Translations under genes and position numbers: made by a program
The notes under the pieces: generated by a model
Database searches by the model: none
What the model saw: the letters and a program-made list of their open reading frames with translations, nothing else
What the model was told of the DNA's origin: nothing
In this document: piece after piece, positions 7,930 through 16,591 of the stretch
Layout of the letters: the number at the start of each line of letters is the position of its first letter
Position numbering within the stretch: position 1 is the stretch's first letter
NCBI RefSeq assembly: GCF_902806695.1
Contig: NZ_CADCXN010000052.1
Coordinates: 1 to 51,938 of the forward strand
DNA from: Candidatus Methylobacter favarea
GTDB taxonomy: Bacteria > Pseudomonadota > Gammaproteobacteria > Methylococcales > Methylomonadaceae
Length of the DNA stretch: 51,938 nucleotides
Direction of reading: 5' to 3'

Positions 7930-9201
7930 TCATTCTGCTTTAATAATATCCTGATTAAGGATGTCACTGATTCTGGCAATTGCCCCCTGATTCTGAAGAA
8001 CAAACAATTTGCCTTTTTCGGTTAACGATTTTCTATATAAAGGATCTGCTTGTAGGGCATGAATTGTCTTCACAATATCGTCTTTATTCCGGCATTGTAT
8101 TGCCGCATCCTGTTTCAGCACCTCTTGGGCTATTTCCTTAAAATTAGCCATGTAAGGTCCAAACATTACTGGAACTCCTACAGCAGCGGCTTCCAGAATA
8201 TTATGCCCGCCCACCGGCACCATACTGCCGCCGACAAATGCCACATCTGAGGAGCCATAAAGCGGCTTTAACTCGCCCATTGTGTCAACCAGATAAACAT
8301 CCGTATGTTTTAGAGTTTTCTCACCAGATGTGCGCAGAACAACTTTCAGCTTTTGCTGTTCACATAATTTTTTAACTTCCAGGAAGCGCTCAGGATGCCG
8401 CGGCACAATAACCAGCAATAATTCCGGAATTTCCTGTTTTATTTGCTTATAAATTTCGATAAATAGTATTTCCTCATCTTTATGCGTACTGGCAATCAGC
8501 CAGACAAACCTTTTGTCAAACAGATCAGCTTTTAATTGCCTCCCTTGCAGAAGGGTTTCGGGTGGGATTTCAATATCAAATTTTATATTACCCAAGGTTT
8601 CAACATTTTCATTTGCCGCGCCGATAGCCAAGAATCTGTCGGCGTCCTTCTGTGTTTGGGCGGCAATGAGCTTAACCTGCGCCAAAGCAGGATGAATGAG
8701 CCATGGAATTTTTTGATAGCTGCGTGCGGATTTTTCCGATAACCGGGCATTGATAATATATAAAGGAATTTTGTTTTTGCCGCAGTATGCAAACAGGTTT
8801 GGCCAGATTTCAGTTTCCATAATAACGGCTATCTTCGGCTTAAAGCTCTGCATAAACCGATTCACTGCACTGGGAATATCATAAGGCAAATAGACGTGCT
8901 CTACGCTTTCTTTCATCACCGCTTTAACCCGGGCTGAGCCGGTAGGGGTCATAGTGGTAATTAATAGCCTGCTATCGGGATGCTGTGTTTGTAGCCGCCG
9001 CGCTAAGGGGAATAAAGCTTCAGCCTCCCCTACTGATACAGCATGAAACCAGATAACCTCGTGAGGAAACTTTTTATTATACAGAGCAAAGCGCTCGCGC
9101 CATCGTCGGCGGTAGGCGGGTGCTTTAATACCTCGCCATATCAGGCGAAACAGTATGAAAGGAACTAACAGGTAAAAAAGGGAGGAATAAACAGCCCGCA
9201 T
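7930..9201 (-). CDS. waaA: 3-deoxy-D-manno-octulosonic acid (Kdo) transferase
   Basis: The enzyme adds Kdo from CMP-Kdo to lipid IVA, the first inner-core step of lipopolysaccharide assembly, at the cytoplasmic face of the inner membrane. The 423-residue protein has an N-terminal membrane anchor (SLFYLLVPFILFRLIWRG) followed by the family motif KAPAYRRRWRER. Next come HAVSVGEAEA with the catalytic Glu and a C-terminal GT-B nucleotide-sugar site (GGHNILEAAAVGVPVMFGP). The ATG at 9201 is chosen over the upstream TTG at 9216, because the TTG lies inside the terminator hairpin that ends the rplI unit. The start is close to that hairpin and no strong ribosome binding site is visible, so initiation may be weak or the true start may be in doubt. 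Confidence 0.93.
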   Translation of the reverse strand: MRAVYSSLFYLLVPFILFRLIWRGIKAPAYRRRWRERFALYNKKFPHEVIWFHAVSVGEAEALFPLARRLQTQHPDSRLLITTMTPTGSARVKAVMKESVEHVYLPYDIPSAVNRFMQSFKPKIAVIMETEIWPNLFAYCGKNKIPLYIINARLSEKSARSYQKIPWLIHPALAQVKLIAAQTQKDADRFLAIGAANENVETLGNIKFDIEIPPETLLQGRQLKADLFDKRFVWLIASTHKDEEILFIEIYKQIKQEIPELLLVIVPRHPERFLEVKKLCEQQKLKVVLRTSGEKTLKHTDVYLVDTMGELKPLYGSSDVAFVGGSMVPVGGHNILEAAAVGVPVMFGPYMANFKEIAQEVLKQDAAIQCRNKDDIVKTIHALQADPLYRKSLTEKGKLFVLQNQGAIARISDILNQDIIKAE

Positions 9202-9206
9202 GATTA

Positions 9207-9258
9207 AAAGGTGCAAGGGGCGGGGAGTGACTAGCGTCCCCTGCAGCCTTGCACCTTT
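9207..9258 (-). terminator. Rho-independent-type hairpin after rplI
   Basis: A perfect 12-base inverted repeat (AAAGGTGCAAGG at 9207-9218 and its complement at 9247-9258), extended by inner G/C pairing, lies six bases beyond the rplI stop. On the minus strand it is followed by TTTTAAT. It ends exactly where waaA begins. Confidence 0.75.
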
Positions 9259-9263
9259 AAAGC

Positions 9264-9713
9264 TTATGCTTCAGCAGCAATCTTAATTGGCATGGTCACC
9301 ACAACATCAGTATGTAAAGTGATGTCGATTGGGTATTCGCCAATTTGACGAATAGCGCCTTGAGGTAAACGAATTTCGTGTTTTTCAACAGCACAACCGG
9401 CTTCGGTAATTGCATCAGCAATATTTTGCGTACCCACCGAGCCAAACAACTTTCCTTCATCACCGGCTTTATGAGTAATTACAATTTGAATTTTACTCAA
9501 TGCATTGGCACGGGCTTGAGCAGCGTTCAGCTTTTCAATTTCAGCTTTTTCAAGCTCTGCGCGGCGAGCTTCAAATTCAGCCATTTTTTTAGCTGTTGCA
9601 GCAACAGCTTTGCCTTGCGGGATAAGATAGTTTCTGCCATAGCCTGATTTAATTGCAACCTTATCACCCAGATTACCCAGGTTTGCTATTTTTTCAAGAA
9701 GAATAACTTCCAT
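9264..9713 (-). CDS. rplI: 50S ribosomal protein L9
   Basis: Structural protein of the large ribosomal subunit that binds 23S rRNA near the L1 stalk. The 149 residues from the ATG at 9713 match the usual length of about 148-150. It opens with [19 protein letters not shown] and carries the conserved basic segment [12 protein letters not shown]-type (here [18 protein letters not shown]). A long central helix (about residues 41-75) and the C-terminal domain follow. Codons upstream of this ATG are ignored because family members begin at MEV. It is the last gene of the rpsF-rpsR-DUF2232-rplI unit. Confidence 0.97.
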   Translation of the reverse strand: MEVILLEKIANLGNLGDKVAIKSGYGRNYLIPQGKAVAATAKKMAEFEARRAELEKAEIEKLNAAQARANALSKIQIVITHKAGDEGKLFGSVGTQNIADAITEAGCAVEKHEIRLPQGAIRQIGEYPIDITLHTDVVVTMPIKIAAEA

Positions 9714-9763
9714 TTTTAAATACCTCAATATTTTCGGCTCTTTGGCCGACTATTTTTGTGCCC

Positions 9764-10654
9764 TCAGGCGTTAGTTTGGTTGGTTTTTTTTCGTAAGTCC
9801 ATCCATGCGTCGCTTAGCCCGATTAAAGCGACCGGCAGCATGGCATGCGGTATTAAAAATAATGTCAGATAAAACATCGGCACCATATAGCGCGCCAATT
9901 TCATAGAAGCGAATACCGTATGTAATACAGCCGTTCCAATACAGGTGTACAGCACAAACAGCAAAATGGTGATGTTCCAGAAAATTTCAGACGTCACTCC
10001 TGAACTCGCCCAAGCAATCGCCACGACCGCGATGCTGCCTAGCGCCAGCCTCGGCTTTGTACTCAGCGATAAAAATTCCTGCCTGAACCCACCCGGATTA
10101 TATAGCACTGATTGCCACCACCGCCCAAGAAACAAGCCGAATAGCAGGCCAAATACTGTACCGGCAGCGACGATGCCGGTCATGTAATGCGAGAGAATAT
10201 CGACAGTATGCTGAATATTCTCAACCGGGGCATTAGCCGGCACTATTTGGGTAAGGATGCTTTTCCACATCGCCGCCGGTTCAGCATGATAGAGATAGAA
10301 AACTATAACGCCTATCATGCCTGTTAATACCGCGATTTCGACAGCCAGAGATAAATGCCGTCCTTCCCTTAAAACTATGGAAATCAACCAGACAGGCATC
10401 CACAACACTATTACATACAGTAGTGCAAACTGGAAATTACCTAAGAGAAAGAATCCTAATAGCCCTGCTGCAGCACTTGAGCATAGTAAAATAGTTAAGC
10501 CTTCAAGAGCTCCGCGTCTCAAGGTAACGAGAGCAACAGAGGCTGAACTGAAAATACTCACAGGAGGCATAACCAGTGATAACAGGGCAAGGGTTGAAGC
10601 CACCATCATGGCTTGCACTCTACCTCGCATAATGTATGCCGCCAGGAACCTCAA
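9764..10654 (-). CDS. DUF2232-type integral membrane protein
   Basis: A 296-residue hydrophobic protein with about seven or eight predicted membrane segments and a basic, hydrophilic C-terminus (DAWMDLRKKTNQTNA). The pattern suits the DUF2232/YybS-like group, which in many gammaproteobacteria is encoded between rpsR and rplI as here. Its function is unknown. The longest frame starts at a TTG (10654) with AAGGG close upstream; an ATG at residue 9 (10630) is a possible alternative. It sits 15 bases after rpsR, so it is probably co-transcribed with the ribosomal genes. Confidence 0.75.
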   Translation of the reverse strand: MRFLAAYIMRGRVQAMMVASTLALLSLVMPPVSIFSSASVALVTLRRGALEGLTILLCSSAAAGLLGFFLLGNFQFALLYVIVLWMPVWLISIVLREGRHLSLAVEIAVLTGMIGVIVFYLYHAEPAAMWKSILTQIVPANAPVENIQHTVDILSHYMTGIVAAGTVFGLLFGLFLGRWWQSVLYNPGGFRQEFLSLSTKPRLALGSIAVVAIAWASSGVTSEIFWNITILLFVLYTCIGTAVLHTVFASMKLARYMVPMFYLTLFLIPHAMLPVALIGLSDAWMDLRKKTNQTNA

Positions 10655-10669
10655 TGCCCTTGCCGTGTA

Positions 10670-10897
10670 TTATTTATGAGCGTCGCAGAAAGGCAGCAAG
10701 GCAATAAAACGTGCCCGTTTAATGGCAACGCATAACTGTCTTTGATATTTAGCGCTGGTTCCGGTTATACGGCTGGGAACAATTTTACCGGTTTCCGTAA
10801 TATAATCATTTAATAAATCCAGATCCTTATAATCAATCGCGGTGCCGCCTTCTGCACTGAACCGGCAGAATTTTTTGCGTCTTACGTTGCGTGCCAT
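10670..10897 (-). CDS. rpsR: 30S ribosomal protein S18
   Basis: A small basic protein of 75 residues, the normal length, that contacts S6 and 16S rRNA on the small-subunit platform. Conserved features are the N-terminal [27 protein letters not shown], the [12 protein letters not shown] segment and the C-terminal basic helix [13 protein letters not shown]. It follows rpsF after about 30 bases. That is the usual partnership, since S6 and S18 assemble as a heterodimer. Confidence 0.98.
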   Translation of the reverse strand: MARNVRRKKFCRFSAEGGTAIDYKDLDLLNDYITETGKIVPSRITGTSAKYQRQLCVAIKRARFIALLPFCDAHK

Positions 10898-10927
10898 AAT
10901 AATTCTCGTAATTCAAAAGTTAGAAGT

Positions 10928-11392
10928 TTATTCGGGGATAATTTCGTCAGCATTCACGTCTTCGTCGATATTGTCCAGATCAATTTCGTCGCTATCTCCC
11001 ACTGCTGCCACCGCTGCTGTTTCTCTGGCTGCAGCCTCCTTGGCCCTGGATTCTGCTGCTTGGTTTTCATCTGCAGTTGAAGTCGCAATCGGGGATATTT
11101 CAGTAATCGCTTGTTTTTGCAACAACGTCATGCTGCGCAAAATTGCATCATTGAACCGGAAGCCACTTTCCAGTTCCGCCAAGGTAGCCTGATCGCATTC
11201 AATATTCATCAACACATAATGTGCTTTATGGATTTTTTTAATCGGGTAAGCCAGATGTCTACGGCCCCAGTCTTCCAACCGGTGAATGGCGCCCGACGCT
11301 GACTCGATGGTCGACTTGTAACGTTCAATCATCGCGGGAACCTGAGCGCTTTGATCAGGATGGACTAAAAAGACGATTTCATAATGTCGCAT
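10928..11392 (-). CDS. rpsF: 30S ribosomal protein S6 with acidic C-terminal tail
   Basis: A ribosomal protein that pairs with S18 on the 30S platform. The true start is the ATG at 11392 (AAGGA ribosome binding site), giving 154 residues. The longer frame upstream has no family resemblance. It begins [14 protein letters not shown] and contains [19 protein letters not shown], the family core. The last 50 or so residues form an Ala/Glu/Asp-rich tail ending [19 protein letters not shown]6 tails are often glutamate-rich and modified by RimK in enterobacteria; whether this one is modified is unknown. It is the first gene of the rpsF-rpsR-DUF2232-rplI cluster. Confidence 0.96.
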   Translation of the reverse strand: MRHYEIVFLVHPDQSAQVPAMIERYKSTIESASGAIHRLEDWGRRHLAYPIKKIHKAHYVLMNIECDQATLAELESGFRFNDAILRSMTLLQKQAITEISPIATSTADENQAAESRAKEAAARETAAVAAVGDSDEIDLDNIDEDVNADEIIPE

Positions 11393-12091
11393 ATTTTTCC
11401 TTACGGTTAAGGCCTTCCACCCCTGTCTTAAAAGCAGATGGTAAAGCAAGGAGAGGCTCAATGCCCCGTTTAACTTAACTATTATAAAGATATTTTCAAT
11501 GTTTGGAAAGGACCATATTATAAAGCAGCAGCTAACTTCATTTACAAGCTGACTAGGAAAAAGGCTGGAAGCAGATTCTCTGTTGCTATTTACCCTAGCG
11601 ACTATCACTGGATCGCCCTTCGGCGACGTCGAAAACAACAGACAGCAGCACCTCCATGCCTTGGCATTGCACAGTGCGATCAGGCCTGGGAATTGCCCAA
11701 GTACGGAGCGAGAATTCCGAGCCCAAAACCTTTAACTTTTCTGCCACGAGGACATTTTGCCAATGTTTCGCGCCGATGGTCAGCTTATTGCTTATGAGAC
11801 GCTACCGCCGTGCTGCCGGGAAATAGGCTTAAACGCCCTTTATTGGGCGCGGATAATGCCAGTGTGAGGACTTGGAAAAAAATCGCAAATGATCCGAAGG
11901 TGATCGCCAAGAGCAGAGTATTCCTTTAGGATTTACCGGATCGGGGGATAATCACAACTGCACGGTTCCAGATAATCAGCTAAAGGTGTGCAGCGAGCTT
12001 AAGATAGGTGGGATTAAAGTCGTGGCAGCCAGAAAATCAGGAGCTATGAAAAACGTGTTTGAGTTATGTGGAATATAGCGTTTGAAATTAT
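11393..12091. other. Intergenic stretch with decayed coding fragments
   Basis: Between rpsF and hemY no intact gene is visible. Plus-strand frames in about 11640-11860 and 11930-12080 read as short runs of protein-like sequence (for example TVPDNQLKVCSELKIGGIKV, ending in TAG near 12078). They lack starts and are interrupted. They may be leftovers of a former gene, possibly of mobile origin. I cannot assign a family. Confidence 0.35.
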
Positions 12092-13324
12092 TCAGGATAG
12101 GGCGTTTATATCCTTGGCAATTTCACTGGAAGCCAATTCCAGGCCATTTTTATAGCATTCACTGGCTTTGTCTTTATTCCCTTGCTCATAGTATAAATCG
12201 CCTAATAACTGATAAGCCTGGACAGTTGGGTCAATAGCGATGCTTTTGGATAAATAAAATTCTGCTTTTTGAGGGTCCTGACATTTTTGACACAGCTTGC
12301 CTAAAATTGTCAGCAACACAGCATCGTCCGGATGCCGGGAGAGCCACTGTTCGGAAATTTGCAGCTGCCCGAAAGTATCATTAGATTGCACGCTGCCGAA
12401 CAATGCCAGCAATGTTTGATCCCAGTTTACGGACAAGACGTCAGCAAGTTCACGCTCAATCTCCGCACCGGCGCCGGCATTAATCATTGCCGCAAAATAT
12501 ATTGCCGAAATGCCCTGCATTCTTTTTATGTGAGCCGGAATTTCGGCCCATAATGCCTGGATTTCTTCACTGCTGTCTTTTTCCGAAGCTTGTTTTAACA
12601 GTTCACTGAATGCTTCAGTCTCCAGTAATTTTACTTCGGCCTCCATCAGAATCTTATTATTGTTCAATGCCGGAAGCAGTTTTCTAATGCCTTCCCAATC
12701 ACCCAGTTGCTGATAGGTTTGATGTAACAATTTTAATACCGTAGCATGTGTTGGATCTATTGAATGCAATCTCGTCAGCGTTTCCAAAGCTTGTTCAAAC
12801 TGATGGCCCGATAAATGCAGCTCTGCCTGGGTAAGACCTATCGCCACATCAGAGCCAGGCGCCTGGTCAGCCGCTTTTTTCAAATATTCATCCCTTTTAT
12901 CAAATGCTCCACGCGATTGCGCCGCCCGCGCTGCGGTCAGATAGTGAATCAACGGAGCGCCGCTATGAGAGGCATGTTTAATCAAAACGGTTTCGGCTTT
13001 TTCCCAGTTACCTTCAGCAGAATCCACTAAGCCGGCAATCAATGCTTCCTGGGAACGGTTAAACTTAATGTTTTTGCTACGGGTGGTGATCTGTTTCGGC
13101 AGTCTTAGAAACCAGCCCAGTGAGCGGAAAAACACATAAAATGCAAAAAACCCAAGAATCAGGCTTACCGAAAAAAACACCAGGGATGTCTCCAAAGACC
13201 ATTGCCCTATACCGATCAGAACATAGCCAGGGTTATCGAATCCGCTCAGCCATTTACTTACCACAAAAGCAGTTAGAGTTGCTAAACCGAGCGATCCTAA
13301 AAAATAAAGTATACTTTTCATCAT
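12092..13324 (-). CDS. hemY: HemY-like heme-biosynthesis-associated protein (TPR membrane protein)
   Basis: A 410-residue inner-membrane protein. Two membrane segments at about residues 4-24 and 44-66 are followed by a soluble region rich in TPR-like helical pairs (for example AVLLTILGKLCQKCQDPQKA and AYQLLGDLYYEQGNKDKASE). This layout is that of the HemY N-terminal family found in gammaproteobacterial hem clusters. It is not the protoporphyrinogen oxidase that bears the same name in Gram-positives. Its exact role is unsettled, probably in organising tetrapyrrole enzymes. It lies four bases downstream of hemX, as expected for one operon. Confidence 0.85.
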   Translation of the reverse strand: MMKSILYFLGSLGLATLTAFVVSKWLSGFDNPGYVLIGIGQWSLETSLVFFSVSLILGFFAFYVFFRSLGWFLRLPKQITTRSKNIKFNRSQEALIAGLVDSAEGNWEKAETVLIKHASHSGAPLIHYLTAARAAQSRGAFDKRDEYLKKAADQAPGSDVAIGLTQAELHLSGHQFEQALETLTRLHSIDPTHATVLKLLHQTYQQLGDWEGIRKLLPALNNNKILMEAEVKLLETEAFSELLKQASEKDSSEEIQALWAEIPAHIKRMQGISAIYFAAMINAGAGAEIERELADVLSVNWDQTLLALFGSVQSNDTFGQLQISEQWLSRHPDDAVLLTILGKLCQKCQDPQKAEFYLSKSIAIDPTVQAYQLLGDLYYEQGNKDKASECYKNGLELASSEIAKDINALS

Positions 13325-13328
13325 CTCT

Positions 13329-14549
13329 CTATTGCTGCTTTCCAGGTACAGCTTCAGCTGGCTTCACTTCTTCATCGGGTTGCACTGCTTCAGCTGGCTT
13401 TACCTCTTCATCGGGCTGCACTGCCTTGTCTGTTTCTATTCTCAGCTTGCTAACATCCCTGAGCATTTTTAAAGAGGCGCTGATATCGGGAAATTGACTG
13501 TGAATTTTGATTGTCTTTAATCGGTCCAGTTCAGCAGTAAAATTTCTGGCGTCATTGTTCTGATTAAAATGCTGTTCAGCCCATTTTTTTGTATCATCCA
13601 GACTGGCTTGATATAGCGGCTCATTTTGCTGAACCAGCGTCATTTTTACCATTTCCAGTTTTACTCTCAACTGCTCGCGAATAAACTGGGCCTCTTCGGG
13701 AGTTAATATTTCTTTGATGGGCTGATCCGAGCGCCGGATGGTAACTATGCCGTGAAGTTCATCCAGGGCAGAGTCAAGCATATCCGGCGTTTCTTTAGTT
13801 TTATCAGTATTCGAAGGTGATGCTGGCTCGGCAGGTGTAATCAAGGCTTTTCCAGAATAGGGTAATACCAATACTAATTTATCCACATGCTCTTGCAGTG
13901 TCTTGATTGCAGAATATATACCTACAATATCAGGCGTATTTGTAGATCGGAGCGCTGCGATTTCGTGGGCGATTTGCTCGCGTACTTTAAATACCCCCGC
14001 GTCCCCGCTTTCTTTGAGGCGTTGATCGGCCGCCTCTAAAGCTTCCCGGGTAGTATTGACATCGCCTATTAAATGCAATCTTTCATTAGCGACGCTTAAT
14101 AAATATTCAGCATCTGCAATTAACCAGTCACCGCGCGTTTTTCCAAGCTGGCGCTGTACCTGCTGAATTGCGCTATTTAATTCCTTTCGGGTGTTATTCA
14201 GCTTTTCGTTATGCAACTGGGAAAAATCAGCAAGGGTTTTAGTAAAATGGGTGTCTTTACCGGCGATGTCTTTTTCTAGGGTTGCCAGTTGGGACTGAAT
14301 AGCCGCCAGTTGCGATTGGTAACCGCTAATCTGCCTGGACAACTCTATGACTTGCATGTCGCCTTTGTTGACCTCCCCTCCCAAATCCTGCTGTTGACTG
14401 CGCAGCTGCTGAAAAAGATAAAAGCCTGCTCCTGCAATTGCCATTATAATGAGCAAAATAATGACACCAAACCAGAATCCGCTGCGCGATCGCTGCCTTA
14501 TTGAGCCCTCGCCTGCATCCGGTTCTTGTTTTTCAATCAATTCGGTCAC
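13329..14549 (-). CDS. hemX: HemX-like membrane protein
   Basis: The protein is 406 residues from the GTG at 14549, which has GGGGA five bases upstream; an upstream TTG at 14564 is the alternative. One membrane segment lies at about residues 25-45 (FWFGVIILLIIMAIAGAGFY). A long coiled-coil region follows, with a QQVQRQLGKTRGDWLIADAE element typical of the HemX family. That family is often mis-annotated as uroporphyrinogen-III C-methyltransferase, but no methyltransferase motif is present here. The C-terminus ends in two near-identical 12-residue repeats (AVQPDEEVKPAE). The gene overlaps hemD slightly and is followed after four bases by hemY. Confidence 0.87.
   Translation of the reverse strand: MTELIEKQEPDAGEGSIRQRSRSGFWFGVIILLIIMAIAGAGFYLFQQLRSQQQDLGGEVNKGDMQVIELSRQISGYQSQLAAIQSQLATLEKDIAGKDTHFTKTLADFSQLHNEKLNNTRKELNSAIQQVQRQLGKTRGDWLIADAEYLLSVANERLHLIGDVNTTREALEAADQRLKESGDAGVFKVREQIAHEIAALRSTNTPDIVGIYSAIKTLQEHVDKLVLVLPYSGKALITPAEPASPSNTDKTKETPDMLDSALDELHGIVTIRRSDQPIKEILTPEEAQFIREQLRVKLEMVKMTLVQQNEPLYQASLDDTKKWAEQHFNQNNDARNFTAELDRLKTIKIHSQFPDISASLKMLRDVSKLRIETDKAVQPDEEVKPAEAVQPDEEVKPAEAVPGKQQ
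13351..13422 (-). repeat. Two 36-bp direct repeats inside hemX
   Basis: Units at 13351-13386 and 13387-13422 differ at only a few positions. Each encodes the 12-residue repeat AVQPDEEVKPAE near the C-terminus of HemX. The copy number may vary by slippage. Confidence 0.8.
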
Positions 14550-15321
14550 TTTGTTCCCCGTCAATCAATGTTAGTTTCTCAACAATTGCTGTGTCTGAAG
14601 GACTATCCGACACATGAACTCGCTCAAAGCCCCTTTCTGCGGCCATATGCCTGATTCTATCGCTAATCACCACCAGAGGTACTTCATTTAACAGCTTGTG
14701 CTGTCCTTTTCCCACCATCGTTAATAAGTTTTGCAAGGCTTCAACACTGGTTATGGTAATTACATCCAGCTTATTTTCTGCCAGCAACCTTAAAACCGGT
14801 GCAGCATTAATGCCGGGAAGCACTCTTTTGTATACATCCAGATATTCTACGTGTGCGCCTCGATTTCGCAGGGTAGTTGCTAATTCATCACGGCCGCCTT
14901 CGCCGCGAATAATTAAAAACTTTTGCTCCTGGACATGCTGTAAGTGAGGCATCGCCAGCAATGCCTCACTGTTATAATTTTTTTCAGGCATGAGATCGAC
15001 TGGCAGCCCGGCCAGTTCCAAAGCATGGGCCGTGGCCTGTCCTATAGCCGCTAAACGCACTGTTTTTAATCGAGCTATTCTGCCACTATTCGCTTTCAGA
15101 GCAAAATCTACTGCATTTGCACTCATAAAACAGACCCATTGGAACCTGTCCAAATCTGACAAGGATTGCCGGATGGTAAAATTATCATCCACGGCGACAA
15201 TATCCAATGTCGGGAACCGGATCGGTATGCCTCCATGCTCTTCAATTAAACGGCACAGGTTTTCTGCCTGGTGCGCCGGTCGAGTTACCAGAATGCGCGC
15301 CCTATTCAATAGCTTACTCAC
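14533..15321 (-). CDS. hemD: Uroporphyrinogen-III synthase
   Basis: This enzyme cyclises hydroxymethylbilane with inversion of ring D to give uroporphyrinogen III, the branch point of heme, siroheme and cobalamin synthesis. The 262-residue protein shows the usual two-domain layout. It opens with [16 protein letters not shown], has an [11 protein letters not shown] segment, and near residues 190-200 the [11 protein letters not shown] segment that faces the active-site cleft. Sequence conservation in this family is low, so the call leans on these motifs and on context. Its start overlaps the hemC stop by four bases (15318-15321), and hemX follows with overlap. Confidence 0.92.
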   Translation of the reverse strand: MSKLLNRARILVTRPAHQAENLCRLIEEHGGIPIRFPTLDIVAVDDNFTIRQSLSDLDRFQWVCFMSANAVDFALKANSGRIARLKTVRLAAIGQATAHALELAGLPVDLMPEKNYNSEALLAMPHLQHVQEQKFLIIRGEGGRDELATTLRNRGAHVEYLDVYKRVLPGINAAPVLRLLAENKLDVITITSVEALQNLLTMVGKGQHKLLNEVPLVVISDRIRHMAAERGFERVHVSDSPSDTAIVEKLTLIDGEQSDRID

Positions 15322-16244
15322 TGAAACAGCTCTTGCAGTATCTTGGCTGCTCCCTGGGCTAACAGGTCTTCGGCAACCAGACGGCCAATGGACTCGGCCT
15401 GATCGCGTCGGCCTGAACGTTCAGCCCGGTAAAGCAGACTGCCGTCAGGATTGCCGACTAGCCCGCGCATAAAGATCTGCTCGCCCTGAAGCTGCGCAAA
15501 TCCTGCAATCGGCACTTGGCAGCCGCCGTTCAGGCGCGCATTCATCGCTCTTTCAGCGGCAACACACAGACCGGTTTCCCAATCATGCAATTTACCGAGC
15601 ATTGCATTAATTTCCGCATCATCTACCCGGCATTCTATGCCTATAGCGCCCTGCCCTATTGCCGGCAGACTTATTGATGTATCCAGGCCTTGCGTAATAC
15701 GATTCGCCATGCCCAATCTTTTCAAACCGGCTGAGGCTAAAATAATGGCGTCATATTCTCCGGCATCCAGCCTGGCCAAGCGTGTGTTCACATTTCCTCG
15801 TAAAGGCAATACTTCAGCAAGAGGATATTTTTCTTTAATCTGGCATTGCCGGCGCAAGCTGGACGTACCAATTCTGACATTCGCCGGCAGCTCATTGAAG
15901 GTTAAAAAATGATTGGACACAAAGGCGTCTTCCGGATCATCCCGAAGTAAAATGGCGGCCAAGTGCAAGCCTGCCGGAAATGCCACCGGCACATCCTTCA
16001 TGGAATGCACGGCAATATCGGCACAGCCCTCCAGCATGCCCTGCTCCAATTCCTTGACAAAAAGACCTTTGCCGCCGACCTTGGCTAAAGGCGCATCCAG
16101 GATTTTGTCGCCTCGAGTGGAGATTTTAACCAGTTCAGTTTTTTCTCCTGGAAATGCCTGCTCCAAAAGCCCTGCAACATGCTCTGCCTGCCATAATGCC
16201 AAAGGACTTTTGCGCGTTGCGATGCGAATAATTTTTCCAGCCAC
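15318..16244 (-). CDS. hemC: Hydroxymethylbilane synthase (porphobilinogen deaminase)
   Basis: It condenses four porphobilinogen units into hydroxymethylbilane in the cytosol. The 308-residue protein has the standard length of about 310. It starts with [17 protein letters not shown] and carries the VHSMKDVP motif, followed by the [26 protein letters not shown] region. The Cys in [12 protein letters not shown] is the usual attachment site of the dipyrromethane cofactor. It is the first gene of the hemC-hemD-hemX-hemY unit and diverges from the RND pump gene on the other strand. Confidence 0.97.
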   Translation of the reverse strand: MAGKIIRIATRKSPLALWQAEHVAGLLEQAFPGEKTELVKISTRGDKILDAPLAKVGGKGLFVKELEQGMLEGCADIAVHSMKDVPVAFPAGLHLAAILLRDDPEDAFVSNHFLTFNELPANVRIGTSSLRRQCQIKEKYPLAEVLPLRGNVNTRLARLDAGEYDAIILASAGLKRLGMANRITQGLDTSISLPAIGQGAIGIECRVDDAEINAMLGKLHDWETGLCVAAERAMNARLNGGCQVPIAGFAQLQGEQIFMRGLVGNPDGSLLYRAERSGRRDQAESIGRLVAEDLLAQGAAKILQELFQ

Positions 16245-16591
16245 AAGAAATCGTCGTTTTAAAAATGTTTATTGTAACCCTATTTAGCTTAATGATATGT
16301 TATTAAACAGTAATTTTTGTCAGCTCAAGATAAAGGGCAAAAGTATAAACTAATCGATTTTTTTATTAATACTGCCTGAATTCTTATAGCATTTCTCCAA
16401 TAGAGTCTCTAAATCATGTCAACAAGTTAATAGCGCAAGTTCTGCGAAATCCGTTCACTTGTTTTATAAAAGTCATGATCAACAAGCGTTTATTTTTGGA
16501 CTAGCCTGATTTTTTAACTTATTAACTCTGTCAGCAGGAAATCTGCAAGCCGCTTCCAGCTTGTGCATAATCCGAATTATCAATCTATGCC
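16245..16591. other. Divergent intergenic region hemC / RND pump
   Basis: 347 bases between two divergently oriented genes. It must hold the promoters of both. No operator, hairpin or small ORF stands out. Confidence 0.5.

Noticed and set aside
9201-9216. TTG at 9216 as the waaA start
   Set aside because: It lies inside the terminator hairpin; the ATG at 9201 fits the family start.
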